A DNA stretch of 64,000 bases from Thalassotalea sp. PS06 (GCF_007197775.1 NZ_CP041638.1:3348001-3412000), one strand, 5' to 3'. Positions 38,938 to 48,026 are shown, numbered from the stretch's first letter. The notes: generated from the letters alone by a model not told the origin. Numbers and translations: made by a program.

Positions 38938-40833
38938 TTGATCAATGCCAGCAACCTCACCCTTGCCCGTGGAGTCAATCCACTGTTTGAAGATGCAAGC
39001 TTTCGAATTCACCCCGGTCATAAAGTCGGTCTGGTTGGTGCAAATGGTTGTGGGAAATCATCTTTCTTTGCTGCCTTAACCGGTAATCTGGGGATTGATC
39101 AGGGTGTTTTAGAAATGCCTTCCGGTTGGCAGATATCATCGGTAAAACAGGAAACGCCGGCACTATCGCAATCCGCACTATCGTACGTGATAGACGGGGA
39201 TACCGAATTCAGAGCCCTTGAAGCCAAACTCGAACAAGCCAGAAATAACGATAATGGCAATCTTGAAGCGGAGATTCTTAATCAAATTGACGTGATACAA
39301 GGTTATAGCCTCGAGGCACGCGCTGGAGAATTGTTACACGGCTTGGGGTTCATGCAAGATCAACTGCAAGACAGTGTCAGCAGTTTTTCCGGGGGGTGGC
39401 GGATGCGCCTGAACCTGGCCCAGGCACTGATCAGCCGCGCCGATTTGTTATTGCTCGATGAGCCTACTAACCATTTGGACTTAGACGCGGTACTTTGGTT
39501 GCAGCGCTGGTTAAAACGTTATGAGGGCACCTTAGTATTAATTTCTCACGATCGTGATTTTCTCGACAACGTCATCGAACAAACCTTACACATCGAACAT
39601 AAAAAAGCACGTTTATATAGCGGCAATTACACCAGCTTTGAGCGCCAACGTGCGGAACAATTGGCGCAACAGGAAGCCATGTATCAAAAACAACAACGGG
39701 AGATTAAACATTTAACCTCTTTCGTTGACCGTTTCCGTGCCAAAGCCAGTAAAGCCAAACAAGCACAGAGCCGATTAAAGCGTTTGCAAAAACTTCCTGA
39801 CTTAATGCCAGCTCACGTAGATAGTCAGTTTCAATTTAACTTTATTAATCCAGAACACATGCCTTACCCATTGCTGACATTAGAAGAAAGTGATTGCGGC
39901 TATGGCGCTGAACATAACATTTTAAGTCAGGTGAAAATCAATCTGGTTCCGGGTTCTCGAATTGGCTTGCTGGGTCGAAACGGTGCGGGTAAATCGACAT
40001 TGATCAAATCCCTTGCCGGTGAACTTGCGCTCAATAGTGGTACCCGCTTCTGCGCTCAGGAATTAACCATAGGTTATTTCTCTCAACACCAGTTAGAGCA
40101 ATTATCGTTGGATTCGACACCATTAAATCAGTTATTGCTGGCGCACCCAGAAATGTCGGATTTAGAAGGTCGAAATCATCTAGGCCGTTTTGGTTTTAGC
40201 GGTGATCAGGCACTCGGGCAAATCAATACTATGTCCGGCGGCGAAAAAGCGCGTCTGGTTCTGGCATTAATCGTATTACAAAAACCGCAATTGCTGCTAC
40301 TCGATGAGCCAACCAACCACCTGGATATCGAAATGCGTCAGGCATTAGTTATGGCGTTGCAGGAATTTAACGGGGCAATTATTCTTATTGCCCATGACAG
40401 GTTCTTATTGGAATCCTGTGTCGATGAATTTTATCTGGTTGGTAATGGTAAAGTTGAGCCATTTAGTGGTGATATTGATGATTACCAACGTTGGCTCGAT
40501 GACGATAAAAAGGCCGCGAAGCAGGAAGGCAAAACCGAGCCTGAGCAGCCGAAAGTCGATAAGAAAGAGCAACGACGCCAGCAGGCAGAACTTCGTAAAA
40601 AAGCAGCACCGTTTAAGAAAAAAGCCGATAAACTAGAGCAGCAAATCGAAAGCTGGCAATCGCAGCTCGATACCATAGAACAGGAGCTGGCGTTAAGCGA
40701 GACCTATGACGCTGAAAACAAAGCCCGTCTGGCTGAGTTACTGCAAGAACAGGGCAAACTTAAACCGCAAATAGAAACTGCAGAAGAAGAGTGGATGGAG
40801 TTGCTGGAACAGATTGAGGGGATTAGCGAGTAG
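38938..40833 (+). CDS. yheS: ABC-F family ATPase YheS
   Basis: A 631-residue ABC-F protein with two ATPase domains and no membrane part. Walker A GANGCGKSS and GRNGAGKST; signatures SGGWRMRLNLAQAL and SGGEKARLVLALIV; Walker B LLLLDEPTNHLD twice; the inter-domain P-site linker lies at about 220-290; a Lys/Glu-rich coiled coil ends the protein (about 525-625). ABC-F proteins act on the ribosome E site to free stalled complexes. The family N-terminus aligns with the TTG at 38938 (AAGGA upstream), so TTG is the start. Confidence 0.93.
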   Translation: MINASNLTLARGVNPLFEDASFRIHPGHKVGLVGANGCGKSSFFAALTGNLGIDQGVLEMPSGWQISSVKQETPALSQSALSYVIDGDTEFRALEAKLEQARNNDNGNLEAEILNQIDVIQGYSLEARAGELLHGLGFMQDQLQDSVSSFSGGWRMRLNLAQALISRADLLLLDEPTNHLDLDAVLWLQRWLKRYEGTLVLISHDRDFLDNVIEQTLHIEHKKARLYSGNYTSFERQRAEQLAQQEAMYQKQQREIKHLTSFVDRFRAKASKAKQAQSRLKRLQKLPDLMPAHVDSQFQFNFINPEHMPYPLLTLEESDCGYGAEHNILSQVKINLVPGSRIGLLGRNGAGKSTLIKSLAGELALNSGTRFCAQELTIGYFSQHQLEQLSLDSTPLNQLLLAHPEMSDLEGRNHLGRFGFSGDQALGQINTMSGGEKARLVLALIVLQKPQLLLLDEPTNHLDIEMRQALVMALQEFNGAIILIAHDRFLLESCVDEFYLVGNGKVEPFSGDIDDYQRWLDDDKKAAKQEGKTEPEQPKVDKKEQRRQQAELRKKAAPFKKKADKLEQQIESWQSQLDTIEQELALSETYDAENKARLAELLQEQGKLKPQIETAEEEWMELLEQIEGISE

Positions 40834-40864
40834 CGGGAGTTGAAACTCCCAACTCCCTTAGAAC

Positions 40865-40930
40865 GTATCGCAAGCGATACTCCAAGCACGTGGCAGAAAA
40901 CGCCACTTCGAGCACGCTGATGTCATCAGC
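40865..40930. repeat. Three consecutive stem-loops with related linkers
   Basis: GTATCGC-AA-GCGATAC, GTGGC-AGAAAAC-GCCAC and GCTGA-TGTCA-TCAGC are separated by TCCAAGCAC and TTCGAGCAC, with TCCTAGCAC after the last. The stems are unrelated in sequence while the linkers are similar, which suggests a modular repeat. Confidence 0.6.
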
Positions 40931-40971
40931 TCCTAGCACACGCTGTTCCGAGCAAAAAGCACAAACCTTTT

Positions 40972-41197
40972 AGTCATTCCCTGCCACGACAGGGAATCTT
41001 GGCCAAACTGGAATGACCGAGTTGTGCCAGCCAGGGACATACGCTATCCCGCTTATATACTCCGTCATCCCCTGCTCCGACAGGGGAACTCCCTTCGTTT
41101 TCCTGAGACTTGTTTACTTAGTTGTTAAGCTAAAAAGTTGAAATAAAAAGGGTCACAGCATGCGTTAGGAGGTCCCGCATCAAGTGCGGGATGACGG
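40972..41197. repeat. REP-like palindromes (three)
   Basis: GTCATTCCCTGCCACGACAG with CAGGGAAT near 40972-40995; GTCATCCCCTGCTCCGACAG near 41071-41096; and GTCCCGCATCAAGTGCGGGA followed by TGAC near 41172-41195. This is the GTCATYCC...-type extragenic palindrome common in proteobacteria. Confidence 0.65.
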
Positions 41198-41247
41198 CGC
41201 ATGATAAAAAGAAAGTGAGAGGTTCAAAGACTCAAATACCAATAAAC

Positions 41248-42108
41248 CTAATCGGCACTAACTTCGAGCTTATCCAAATCAGCGGCATCATGGCGGTTTG
41301 GTAACTGCTCATGGGCTTCGCCCCAGGTGCGATTCACTTTACGGCCACGGATCACCGCTGGTCGCTCATCAATCGCTTTTGCCCAACGCTGCACGTTTTT
41401 ATATTCATCTACCGATAAAAACTCTGCAGCATCGTATAAACGACCTAACACCAATGCACCATACCACGGCCAGATAGCCATATCGGCAATGGTATAATCA
41501 TCGCCACACATATAGGTATTCTCTGCCAGATGAATGTCTAGCACGCTAAGTTGACGTTTTGCTTCCATCGCAAAACGGTTGATTGGGTATTCGTATTTCT
41601 CTGGCGCGTACGCGTAAAAATGGCCGAAGCCGCCCCCTAAAAATGGTCCACTTCCAACTTGCCAGAATAACCAGGACAGGCACTCTGCGCGCGCTGCACC
41701 TTTACTCGGGAGAAATTCACCAAACTTTTCTGCCAGATGCATTAATATCGCAACGGATTCAAAAATTCGCACATCCTTATCACCGCTTTTATCTAGCAGT
41801 GCCGGGATTTTCGAATTCGGATTAACCTCAACAAAGCCAGAGCTAAACTGGTCACCCTCAGATATCTCAATCAGATGGGCATCGTAATCGGCCTCAGCAA
41901 TGCCCTTAGCCAGCAACTCTTCAAACATTATGGTTACCTTCACACCATTTGGTGTAGCCAAAGAGTAGAGCTGAAACGGGTGCTTGCCCACCGGCAAATC
42001 CTTTTCATGGGTAGCCCCGGCTATCGGGCGATTAATATTGGCAAACTTGCCGCCGCTGGCCGTATCCCAGGTCCAAACTTTTGGTGGTTGGTAAATGTTA
42101 TCAGTCAT
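41248..42108 (-). CDS. yghU: Glutathione S-transferase-like disulfide-bond reductase (YghU type)
   Basis: A 286-residue GST with the N-terminal extension of the YghU/Ure2p-like class (YQPPKVWTWDTASGGKFANI). A thioredoxin-like GST-N domain (FQLYSLATPNGVKVTIMFEE; NPNSKIPALLD; IFESVAILMHLAEKFG) and an all-helical GST-C domain (YTIADMAIWPWYG) follow. The E. coli enzyme binds two glutathiones and reduces disulfides. Oriented against the yheS-yheT-yheU genes, so it is an insertion in that conserved string; REP-like repeats lie downstream. Confidence 0.93.
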   Translation of the reverse strand: MTDNIYQPPKVWTWDTASGGKFANINRPIAGATHEKDLPVGKHPFQLYSLATPNGVKVTIMFEELLAKGIAEADYDAHLIEISEGDQFSSGFVEVNPNSKIPALLDKSGDKDVRIFESVAILMHLAEKFGEFLPSKGAARAECLSWLFWQVGSGPFLGGGFGHFYAYAPEKYEYPINRFAMEAKRQLSVLDIHLAENTYMCGDDYTIADMAIWPWYGALVLGRLYDAAEFLSVDEYKNVQRWAKAIDERPAVIRGRKVNRTWGEAHEQLPNRHDAADLDKLEVSAD

Positions 42109-42362
42109 TAATTAATCCTTTGGTACATTTCAACGAGCCTCAAATATAAGGGGCTAGTTCACTTTCATATGGGCAGTCATTTTACGCAACAGCGGAAGAA
42201 TTTGTTCAACCGCCAGAAATTTTACACTCTATCAACAAGTGAGAAACAATGCTCCCCCTCTTTCACCCAGCAATAGACCGGTTTAGAGATACGAGAATTG
42301 CGTAACTATACGAATTGAATTAATCCCGCTATAATTCCCGGCGGTTAAAATTTAGGTAATTC

Positions 42363-43340
42363 ATGAGTAAATCCAGTAATTTCAAACCCGCCTGGTGGCT
42401 AAAGAATCGCCACTTGCAAACCATGGCGGCAAAAGTATTAAGACGAAACGAAACCATCCACACTATCCAGGAAACCATAGAGCTGGAAGATGGTGATTTT
42501 CTCGATTTAGTCTGGACCGAAGCACCCGAAGCCTCTCCCGAAAAGCCTATCGTGTTGGTGTTGCATGGATTAGAAGGTTCAATTGATAGCCATTATGCTA
42601 AAGGCATGATGAATGCTATTGCCGAGCGCGGCTGGATTGGCTTATTGATGCATTTTCGCGGCTGTAGTGGTCGTCCAAATCGACACGCCCAATCCTATCA
42701 TTCCGGCGCCACCGAAGATGTGCACTTTCTGACACAGTTATTAAAACAACGATTTCAGCAACGACAGCTTGGCATTCTGGGGTTTTCATTAGGCGGTAAC
42801 GTGCTTGCTAAATACTTAGCAGAAGATGACAACCCGATTTATCAAAGCGCTGTGGTTATTTGTGCACCTTTGCATTTAGCAAGTTGTGCTCAGCAAATTA
42901 ATAAAGGCTTTTCGAAAGTCTATCAAAAATATCTTGTTGACATGCTTAAAGACAGCACCTCTGAGAAAGTATCAATGCAGTTAATTCAGCATATTGATCA
43001 CGAGGAATTAAAAGCTATTACGTCGTTATATGACTTTGATGAAAAAGTAACGGCGCCGTTAAATGGCTTTAGAGATGCGAATGATTACTACGAAAAGGCT
43101 AGCGGCATTTATGTGCTTGAGCACATAAACCGTCCAACATTAATCCTGCATGCTCAGGATGACCCATTCCTATGCAATGATCACATCATGGCAATGGATA
43201 TCAACAACCCGGATATCACCTTTGAAGTAAGCCAGTATGGCGGCCACGTAGGCTTTATAGCCGGCACCAACCCATTTAAACCCATGTACTGGTTGGAAGA
43301 AAGGGTGCTTGATCACATCGGCGATCACTTTAACCAATAA
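42363..43340 (+). CDS. yheT: Alpha/beta hydrolase, YheT family
   Basis: A 325-residue hydrolase of the YheT/ABHD1-3 group: FKPAWWLKNRHLQTM at the N-terminus, oxyanion region LVLHGLEGS, nucleophile elbow GFSLGGN with catalytic Ser, Asp in LILHAQDDPF, His in YGGHVGF. Likely an esterase or lipase; substrate unknown. yheU follows 17 bases later. Confidence 0.93.
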   Translation: MSKSSNFKPAWWLKNRHLQTMAAKVLRRNETIHTIQETIELEDGDFLDLVWTEAPEASPEKPIVLVLHGLEGSIDSHYAKGMMNAIAERGWIGLLMHFRGCSGRPNRHAQSYHSGATEDVHFLTQLLKQRFQQRQLGILGFSLGGNVLAKYLAEDDNPIYQSAVVICAPLHLASCAQQINKGFSKVYQKYLVDMLKDSTSEKVSMQLIQHIDHEELKAITSLYDFDEKVTAPLNGFRDANDYYEKASGIYVLEHINRPTLILHAQDDPFLCNDHIMAMDINNPDITFEVSQYGGHVGFIAGTNPFKPMYWLEERVLDHIGDHFNQ

Positions 43341-43357
43341 TAACCAGGATTGACTCT

Positions 43358-43603
43358 ATGATTATCCCAATTGATCGACTCGATTCCGGCACCTTAGTTG
43401 CCATTATCGACGAATTTATTCTTCGTGAAGGGACGGATTATGGGCTGGAAGAATGTTCACATAGCCAGAAGGTAGAGCAGATCCAGGAACAGTTAAAATC
43501 AGGACAATTGGTGATTGTTTTTTCTGAAGCTTATGAAACCGTAAACATTATGCTGGCAGAACAGTTTCAACAACAATCGCTTGAAGATTCCGGGGAAGAA
43601 TAA
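43358..43603 (+). CDS. yheU: YheU family protein (UPF0270)
   Basis: An 81-residue protein matching UPF0270 (MIIPIDRLDSGTLVAIIDEF; REGTDYG; QLVIVFSEAYETVNIM). Function unknown. It lies directly after yheT, with the usual conserved adjacency. Confidence 0.92.
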   Translation: MIIPIDRLDSGTLVAIIDEFILREGTDYGLEECSHSQKVEQIQEQLKSGQLVIVFSEAYETVNIMLAEQFQQQSLEDSGEE

Positions 43604-43627
43604 CTTCCCCGCAAAAAGTTACGTCAA

Positions 43628-44221
43628 CTACTTCACTTCTTCCATACTAAGAACAAACGACACTGGAATTGCACTAGCAATAGTGTCTAAACCCGCAACT
43701 TCACGAAGTTGATTAATACCATCAAGTAACGAAAATTCAGCAGCCTGAACAATGGTTGGTTTGGTTGACGTTACAACCAGCTTATCCTTGGCTTCCATAA
43801 ATACCGCACAGGAGATCGATACCACACGCGTCTGTCCATGTAATTCCAGTTTGCCATCCAGAGTAAATTGTCCCATTTCCCCTGGCGTTAAAGATGCCAG
43901 TAAACCATTTGGAAGCTTCGCCGTTAACGTCGCTTTTGGAAATTTCTCAGTTTCGAACAACATTTCCCGCATACGTTTGTCGCGAATATCTATGCCGGTC
44001 GCCACTGACGTTAAATCAATTTCGACCTCAACCTCTCCTTCATCACTCAATGTGGCATTGAAGGTTTTGAATTCATGGGTTTCTGCAATCGCATTCTTTT
44101 TAATACTGATGAAGCTCAACGATGAGCTGTGATCAACCGATTGCCAGGCGGCGTAAGTTGGCAGAGCAAAGACCGCAATAAAGGTTGAAAGGATCGTGGA
44201 TTTAATACGTAGAGTCGACAT
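43628..44221 (-). CDS. YceI-like periplasmic protein
   Basis: About 197 residues from ATG 44221, chosen because GGAGAAAG lies just before it; an earlier in-frame ATG at 44233 has no such site. The signal peptide ends PTYAA. The YceI/lipocalin-like barrel is recognisable (SSLSFISIKKNAIAETHEF; MREMLFETEKFPKATL; LDGKLELHGQTRVVSI). Related proteins bind isoprenoid-type lipids. Ends 24 bases from the convergent yheU gene. A MITE-like element lies upstream. Confidence 0.88.
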   Translation of the reverse strand: MSTLRIKSTILSTFIAVFALPTYAAWQSVDHSSSLSFISIKKNAIAETHEFKTFNATLSDEGEVEVEIDLTSVATGIDIRDKRMREMLFETEKFPKATLTAKLPNGLLASLTPGEMGQFTLDGKLELHGQTRVVSISCAVFMEAKDKLVVTSTKPTIVQAAEFSLLDGINQLREVAGLDTIASAIPVSFVLSMEEVK

Positions 44222-44252
44222 AACTTTCTCCATTTTGATTCATTGGCCAATA

Positions 44253-44517
44253 ATACCAATCACACTAAGTTTGTGCACAACTCAGAGTTAGGGCAGAGGT
44301 TCAGTTACAACATAGATTTCATTGGTATAGTCATTCTATATTATTGAAATTTAGGGCCGTAAATGGGCCTCTGATAAACTCCCTACGGGTGAGTTTTAAA
44401 GGCGTTTATCCTGCGTTACTGATTTTGACAATGGAATAACCATTCTCTGCAATCAAAGCCTTGTCTAAAAGCCTTTAAATTCTCACTGAGTGAGCAATAA
44501 TTTAATGGGATTGGTAT
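44253..44517. mobile_element. MITE-like element, long copy
   Basis: 265 bases with inverted ends ATACCAATCACA ... TGGGATTGGTAT. The outer parts match 33241-33404; about 100 internal bases are extra and themselves end in inverted arms (TTTTAAAGGC / GCCTTTAAA). GTGAG flanks the extra segment on both sides, so the shorter copy looks like a deletion between direct repeats. It lies 11 bases from the cysQ stop and 31 from the YceI start. No coding frame. Confidence 0.78.
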
Positions 44518-44528
44518 TACTTGCCTTT

Positions 44529-45353
44529 TTAATAGTCTCGCTTGCACCGGTACGGTTTAATAACCTGCTGCCAGGGGATCTGCTGATTACCCAGGGCTAT
44601 GAAATCCGGATTCATCAGGCTTTCCCGTTTATTGTAGCTAAGTGCATTAAATTCGCTGTCTAGGATGGTGCCACCGGCCTCTTCTAAAATTATCTGGCTG
44701 GCACCGGTATCCCACTCTCCGGTGGGTCCGGTGCGGATATAAAAGTCAGCAGTGCCCTCGGCAATTAAACAACTTTTCAATGAGCAGCTGCCAAAAGGAA
44801 TGTGAGAATAGGAGAATTCATCGTAAAGATACTGGGTAACATTGGCTAATGCCTGACGACGACTAACGGCAATATTTAACGGCCGGTTACCATCATACTT
44901 CGCAACTTGAATCGACGTGGTATTGCCATGTTCATCGCGCTTAAAACAACCTTTATTTTTTTCGGCAAAATACAAGGTATTATGGGCTGGCGCATGGATA
45001 ACGCCGATGCGTGGCCAACCATTTTCAACTAAAGCAATATTGACCGCAAAATCGCCGCTAGCTGCAATAAATTCGCCAGTGCCATCAATAGGATCTAATA
45101 ACCAGTAACGCAGCCAATGCTCCCGTTCAGCCAGGCTTTTAATTTCACTTTCTTCGGAAATTATGGGGATGTCAGGTGTTAAGCGCTGCAATTGCGAAGT
45201 CATTACCTGATTGGCAGCAATATCGGCGGAAGTAACTGGGCTTAGATCATCTTTCTGATATTCCTGGAAATCCCCCTGTTGATAGATTTCCATGACTTTT
45301 TCACCAGCTTGTACTGCGATATCAATTGCTATTTGCAACAACTCACTGGTCAT
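44529..45353 (-). CDS. cysQ: 3'(2'),5'-bisphosphate nucleotidase CysQ
   Basis: A 274-residue member of the lithium-sensitive inositol-phosphatase fold. The metal-binding motifs ISEES, LLDPIDGTGEF and GEWDTGASQIILEEAGG are in order. CysQ hydrolyses PAP, the by-product of sulfate assimilation, to AMP. Overlaps the 3' end of nudE by 11 bases, so the two are co-translated. Confidence 0.95.
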   Translation of the reverse strand: MTSELLQIAIDIAVQAGEKVMEIYQQGDFQEYQKDDLSPVTSADIAANQVMTSQLQRLTPDIPIISEESEIKSLAEREHWLRYWLLDPIDGTGEFIAASGDFAVNIALVENGWPRIGVIHAPAHNTLYFAEKNKGCFKRDEHGNTTSIQVAKYDGNRPLNIAVSRRQALANVTQYLYDEFSYSHIPFGSCSLKSCLIAEGTADFYIRTGPTGEWDTGASQIILEEAGGTILDSEFNALSYNKRESLMNPDFIALGNQQIPWQQVIKPYRCKRDY

Positions 45354-45912
45354 CGGTTACCTCTAAGAAATCCTTCAACAACATCAACGCCGCAATACTG
45401 CGTGCTTCGGTAAAATCCGGCTGTGCTAATAATGACTTATAGTCACTCAATGGCCAATACACAACCTCAAGAGGCTCTGGTTCATCACCCTCTAGCTGAC
45501 TTTCATAGAGGTCGCGGGCGATAAAAATTTCCATCTTAGCGTTAAAGAACGCCGGCGCAATGCAAACCTGATGCAGGTGACGCCAGTGATGAGCGGCGAA
45601 CCCAACTTCTTCCTGCAATTCACGATTGGCGGCATGCTGAGGCTCTTCACCGGGGTCTATCAACCCTTTCGGAAAGCCAAGTTGATAGTTATGAGTACCC
45701 GCACAATATTCACGAATCAACAGTAAAGTTTCATCATCGATAAGGGGCAACACCATTACCGCGCCGCGGCCGCTTCCTTTAATTTTTTCAAAGGTACGTT
45801 CGGCGCCATTACTGAATTTCAAATCCACCTGTTCAATGGTGACTAATCGACTGCTGGCAACTTCACTGCGCGAGACGATTTCAGGTAAGGTTTTTTGCTT
45901 TGCTTTATCCAT
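45343..45912 (-). CDS. nudE: ADP compounds hydrolase NudE
   Basis: About 189 residues from ATG 45912 (a GTG three codons upstream is possible). The Nudix box GLIDPGEEPQHAANRELQEE is followed by VGF. The flanking family blocks LVTIEQVDLKFSNGA and REYCAGTHNYQLGFPKG are also visible. NudE hydrolyses ADP-ribose, NADH and Ap3A. It is divergent from yrfG and overlaps cysQ, a neighbourhood conserved in gammaproteobacteria. Confidence 0.94.
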   Translation of the reverse strand: MDKAKQKTLPEIVSRSEVASSRLVTIEQVDLKFSNGAERTFEKIKGSGRGAVMVLPLIDDETLLLIREYCAGTHNYQLGFPKGLIDPGEEPQHAANRELQEEVGFAAHHWRHLHQVCIAPAFFNAKMEIFIARDLYESQLEGDEPEPLEVVYWPLSDYKSLLAQPDFTEARSIAALMLLKDFLEVTDDQ

Positions 45913-45985
45913 AATGAGCACTTAATTCTTTATCAGTTGCCGATACCAGACTCAGGGAAACGGAGCGATAGGGTTAAAGACCATC

Positions 45986-46047
45986 ATACCAATTCTGTAA
46001 CATAAGTGAACGATACGCATTACTCACTTACTAATTGGAATTGCTAT
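45986..46047. repeat. Short palindromic intergenic element
   Basis: 62 bases from ATACCAATT to GGAATTGCTAT with an inner inverted repeat AAGTGA ... TCACTT. The ends recall the MITE ends but are too degenerate for a firm assignment. Located in the nudE-yrfG divergent promoter region. Confidence 0.35.
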
Positions 46048-46085
46048 AGTATACTGCCCGTACAGGTTTTTATAGGGAAAAGTCG

Positions 46086-46745
46086 ATGTTCGATTGGGGA
46101 AATATTGATACCGTGCTGTTAGATATGGACGGTACGTTACTGGATTTACATTTCGACAATCATTTCTGGAGATCCCACCTTCCTGTGCGCTATGCCGAGC
46201 ATCATGGGATCAGTCATGATGACGCCCATCAGCTGTTATCAGAAGGATATGAAGGCGTCGCCGGCACCATTAACTGGTATTGTCTCGATTACTGGGCCGA
46301 GAAAACTCAACTGCCCATTGTCGAACTAAAAAAAGAAGTTCAGCACTTAATCCAGATGCGTGATGACGCCCATGATTTTCTGGTGGCGTTAAAACGAGCC
46401 AACAAACAGGTTATCCTGGTAACCAACGCCCATCCAGATGCGCTACAGTTAAAAGTCGAGCGCACGGGACTGGATAAATACTTTGATTTGCTGATTTCCA
46501 CCCATCAGTTTGGTGTTACCAAAGAATCACAACTACTTTGGCAACGGTTACAAACGCACCTGCAATTCGATAAAGCCAGAACCCTATTTGTCGACGATAG
46601 CTTGCCAATACTAAAAAGCGCGCAAACGTTCGGTATTGCCAATCTCCTGGCGATAGCAAACCCAGATAGCAAACTTCCCAGCAATCAAATTGACGAATTT
46701 AATTCGATAGAGCATTACCAGGAAATTATCGACGATATTCACTAA
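46086..46745 (+). CDS. yrfG: GMP/IMP nucleotidase YrfG (HAD family)
   Basis: A 219-residue HAD hydrolase: motif I LLDMDGTLLD with nucleophile and acid Asp, motif II LVTNAH, the lysine in VTKESQLLW, motif IV FVDDSLPIL. The N-terminus FDWGNIDTVLLDMDG and the stretch YAEHHGIS are characteristic of YrfG, which dephosphorylates GMP and IMP. In enterics hslR (Hsp15) follows; here a PP-loop protein gene follows. Confidence 0.93.
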   Translation: MFDWGNIDTVLLDMDGTLLDLHFDNHFWRSHLPVRYAEHHGISHDDAHQLLSEGYEGVAGTINWYCLDYWAEKTQLPIVELKKEVQHLIQMRDDAHDFLVALKRANKQVILVTNAHPDALQLKVERTGLDKYFDLLISTHQFGVTKESQLLWQRLQTHLQFDKARTLFVDDSLPILKSAQTFGIANLLAIANPDSKLPSNQIDEFNSIEHYQEIIDDIH

Positions 46746-46811
46746 CCCTGTTTATTCGGCTAAATCCGATTTGCTGTCATATACTTAGTCTTTATTCGAT
46801 ACTAACTCGCT

Positions 46812-46845
46812 GCTAATCAATAGGGCAAGCTAATCAATAGGGCAA
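46812..46845. repeat. 17-bp tandem duplication before the PP-loop gene
   Basis: GCTAATCAATAGGGCAA occurs twice back to back. The second copy supplies the AGGGCAA just upstream of the start at 46854. Confidence 0.9.
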
Positions 46846-46853
46846 CATGGCCG

Positions 46854-48026
46854 ATGCGCATTGCTTCGCTGACACGACAGGAAACCTTATCGGGCTTCAG
46901 GCTCAAGGGCATGTGCGATGACTTCGAGCTCTATTTCGACTTTCCAAAATCCATTAGACCCCGTCTTTGTGCAGATCCCTTCGTAGCCGCTAGCTTACTC
47001 AGCGCTATGTATTTAAATCAGGATATTGAAATCGAGGAGCCATGGTACATCTCGGAACAACTGTTGAAGAACCTGAATAGAATTCAGGACATATTCAGTC
47101 GCTGGGAGCAATATCTTGGCTACAGACTCCACAAGATTCGCATTACTGGTGGTCAATTAGGTGAGGTACCCAGTGATTTTGATAAAACCGTTAGTTTCTT
47201 TTCCGGTGGTGTTGATGGCTCGCACACGTTTTTAACCAATAAAGATGAAATCGATGCGCTGTTATTTGTCAAAGGTATTGATATGCAACTCGATAATGAT
47301 GCCTTATTTGCGCAAACGTCCGAGGTTAACCGGGTATTTTTACAAAAGTACGATAAGCCACTACTGACGATTGTCTCTAATGTCCGTTTTCTTGGTCATC
47401 ACTTCGGGGTTAAATGGGGAGCCTGCTGTGGCGGTGGTCTGAGCGCGATTGCTCTGGCCATTGGCGCCCGAAAATGCCTGATTGCCTCAGGTTCAAGTTA
47501 TGATTATATCTATCCCTCAGGAACCAATTATATTAGCGATCATTTATGGAGTAATGGTCAAACGGCAATCGTCCATGATGGTGCACAAACTTCGCGCCTC
47601 GATAAAATCCGCATGCTCGCCGAAGATAAAGATTGTCTGGATATTCTCAGAGTGTGTTGGCACGACGATGGATATAACTGCGGTAAGTGTGAAAAGTGTC
47701 TGCGTACCATGGCAAGTCTCAGAGCCCTTGGTTTAAAGGTTGATACTTTTCCAGAATTGACCGATGACATGGCGCTGAACCAACTAGCAAAATTCAAGCT
47801 CTACGATATTCATGATTATCAGTTTTTGATTGAGAATATTGAGCAGGCTGAACGGATAAAAGATAAGGTTTTGGTCAAAGCCTTAAAGAAAATTCAAGCC
47901 GACTTCGAACGCCGAAAATTAATGCGCGATGCCGACAAATGCCTGTTTAACGGCCGTATACAGGCCGTCAAACAGGGGCTAAGGAATTGGCGCAACGGTT
48001 TTCGTAGCAACCTAAACGCCGGTTAA
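46854..48026 (+). CDS. QueC-like PP-loop ATPase with zinc-site cysteines, function unknown
   Basis: A 390-residue protein. Residues about 112-125 hold an ATP-pyrophosphatase P-loop, SFFSGGVDGSHTFL; the usual SGGVDS ends in Gly-Ser here. Later blocks are WGACCGGGLSAIALAIG, ASGSSYDYIYPSGTNYISD and HDGAQTSRLDKIRML. Near 270-285 the cysteines CWHDDGYNCGKCEKCLRTM (C-x7-C-x2-C-x2-C) match the zinc site of QueC-type 7-deazaguanine synthases. The C-terminal 80 residues are basic and helical. QueC relatives act in deazapurine tRNA/DNA modification and, as QatC, in phage defence, but none of their partner genes is nearby, so no pathway is assigned. It ends 6 bases from convergent pepD. A conserved but uncharacterised group. 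Confidence 0.8.
   Translation: MRIASLTRQETLSGFRLKGMCDDFELYFDFPKSIRPRLCADPFVAASLLSAMYLNQDIEIEEPWYISEQLLKNLNRIQDIFSRWEQYLGYRLHKIRITGGQLGEVPSDFDKTVSFFSGGVDGSHTFLTNKDEIDALLFVKGIDMQLDNDALFAQTSEVNRVFLQKYDKPLLTIVSNVRFLGHHFGVKWGACCGGGLSAIALAIGARKCLIASGSSYDYIYPSGTNYISDHLWSNGQTAIVHDGAQTSRLDKIRMLAEDKDCLDILRVCWHDDGYNCGKCEKCLRTMASLRALGLKVDTFPELTDDMALNQLAKFKLYDIHDYQFLIENIEQAERIKDKVLVKALKKIQADFERRKLMRDADKCLFNGRIQAVKQGLRNWRNGFRSNLNAG

Larger units (their letters stand above)
40834..41247. other. Intergenic region with hairpin string and REP-like repeats
   Basis: No gene. 40865-40930 holds three small hairpins; 40972-41197 holds three REP-like palindromes (see separate entries). The stretch 41100-41165 shows nothing specific. 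Confidence 0.6.

Noticed and set aside
46854..48026. Qat or Dpd defence/DNA-modification system
   Set aside because: Only the QueC-like gene is present; flanking genes are housekeeping (yrfG, pepD) and no partner genes are seen.
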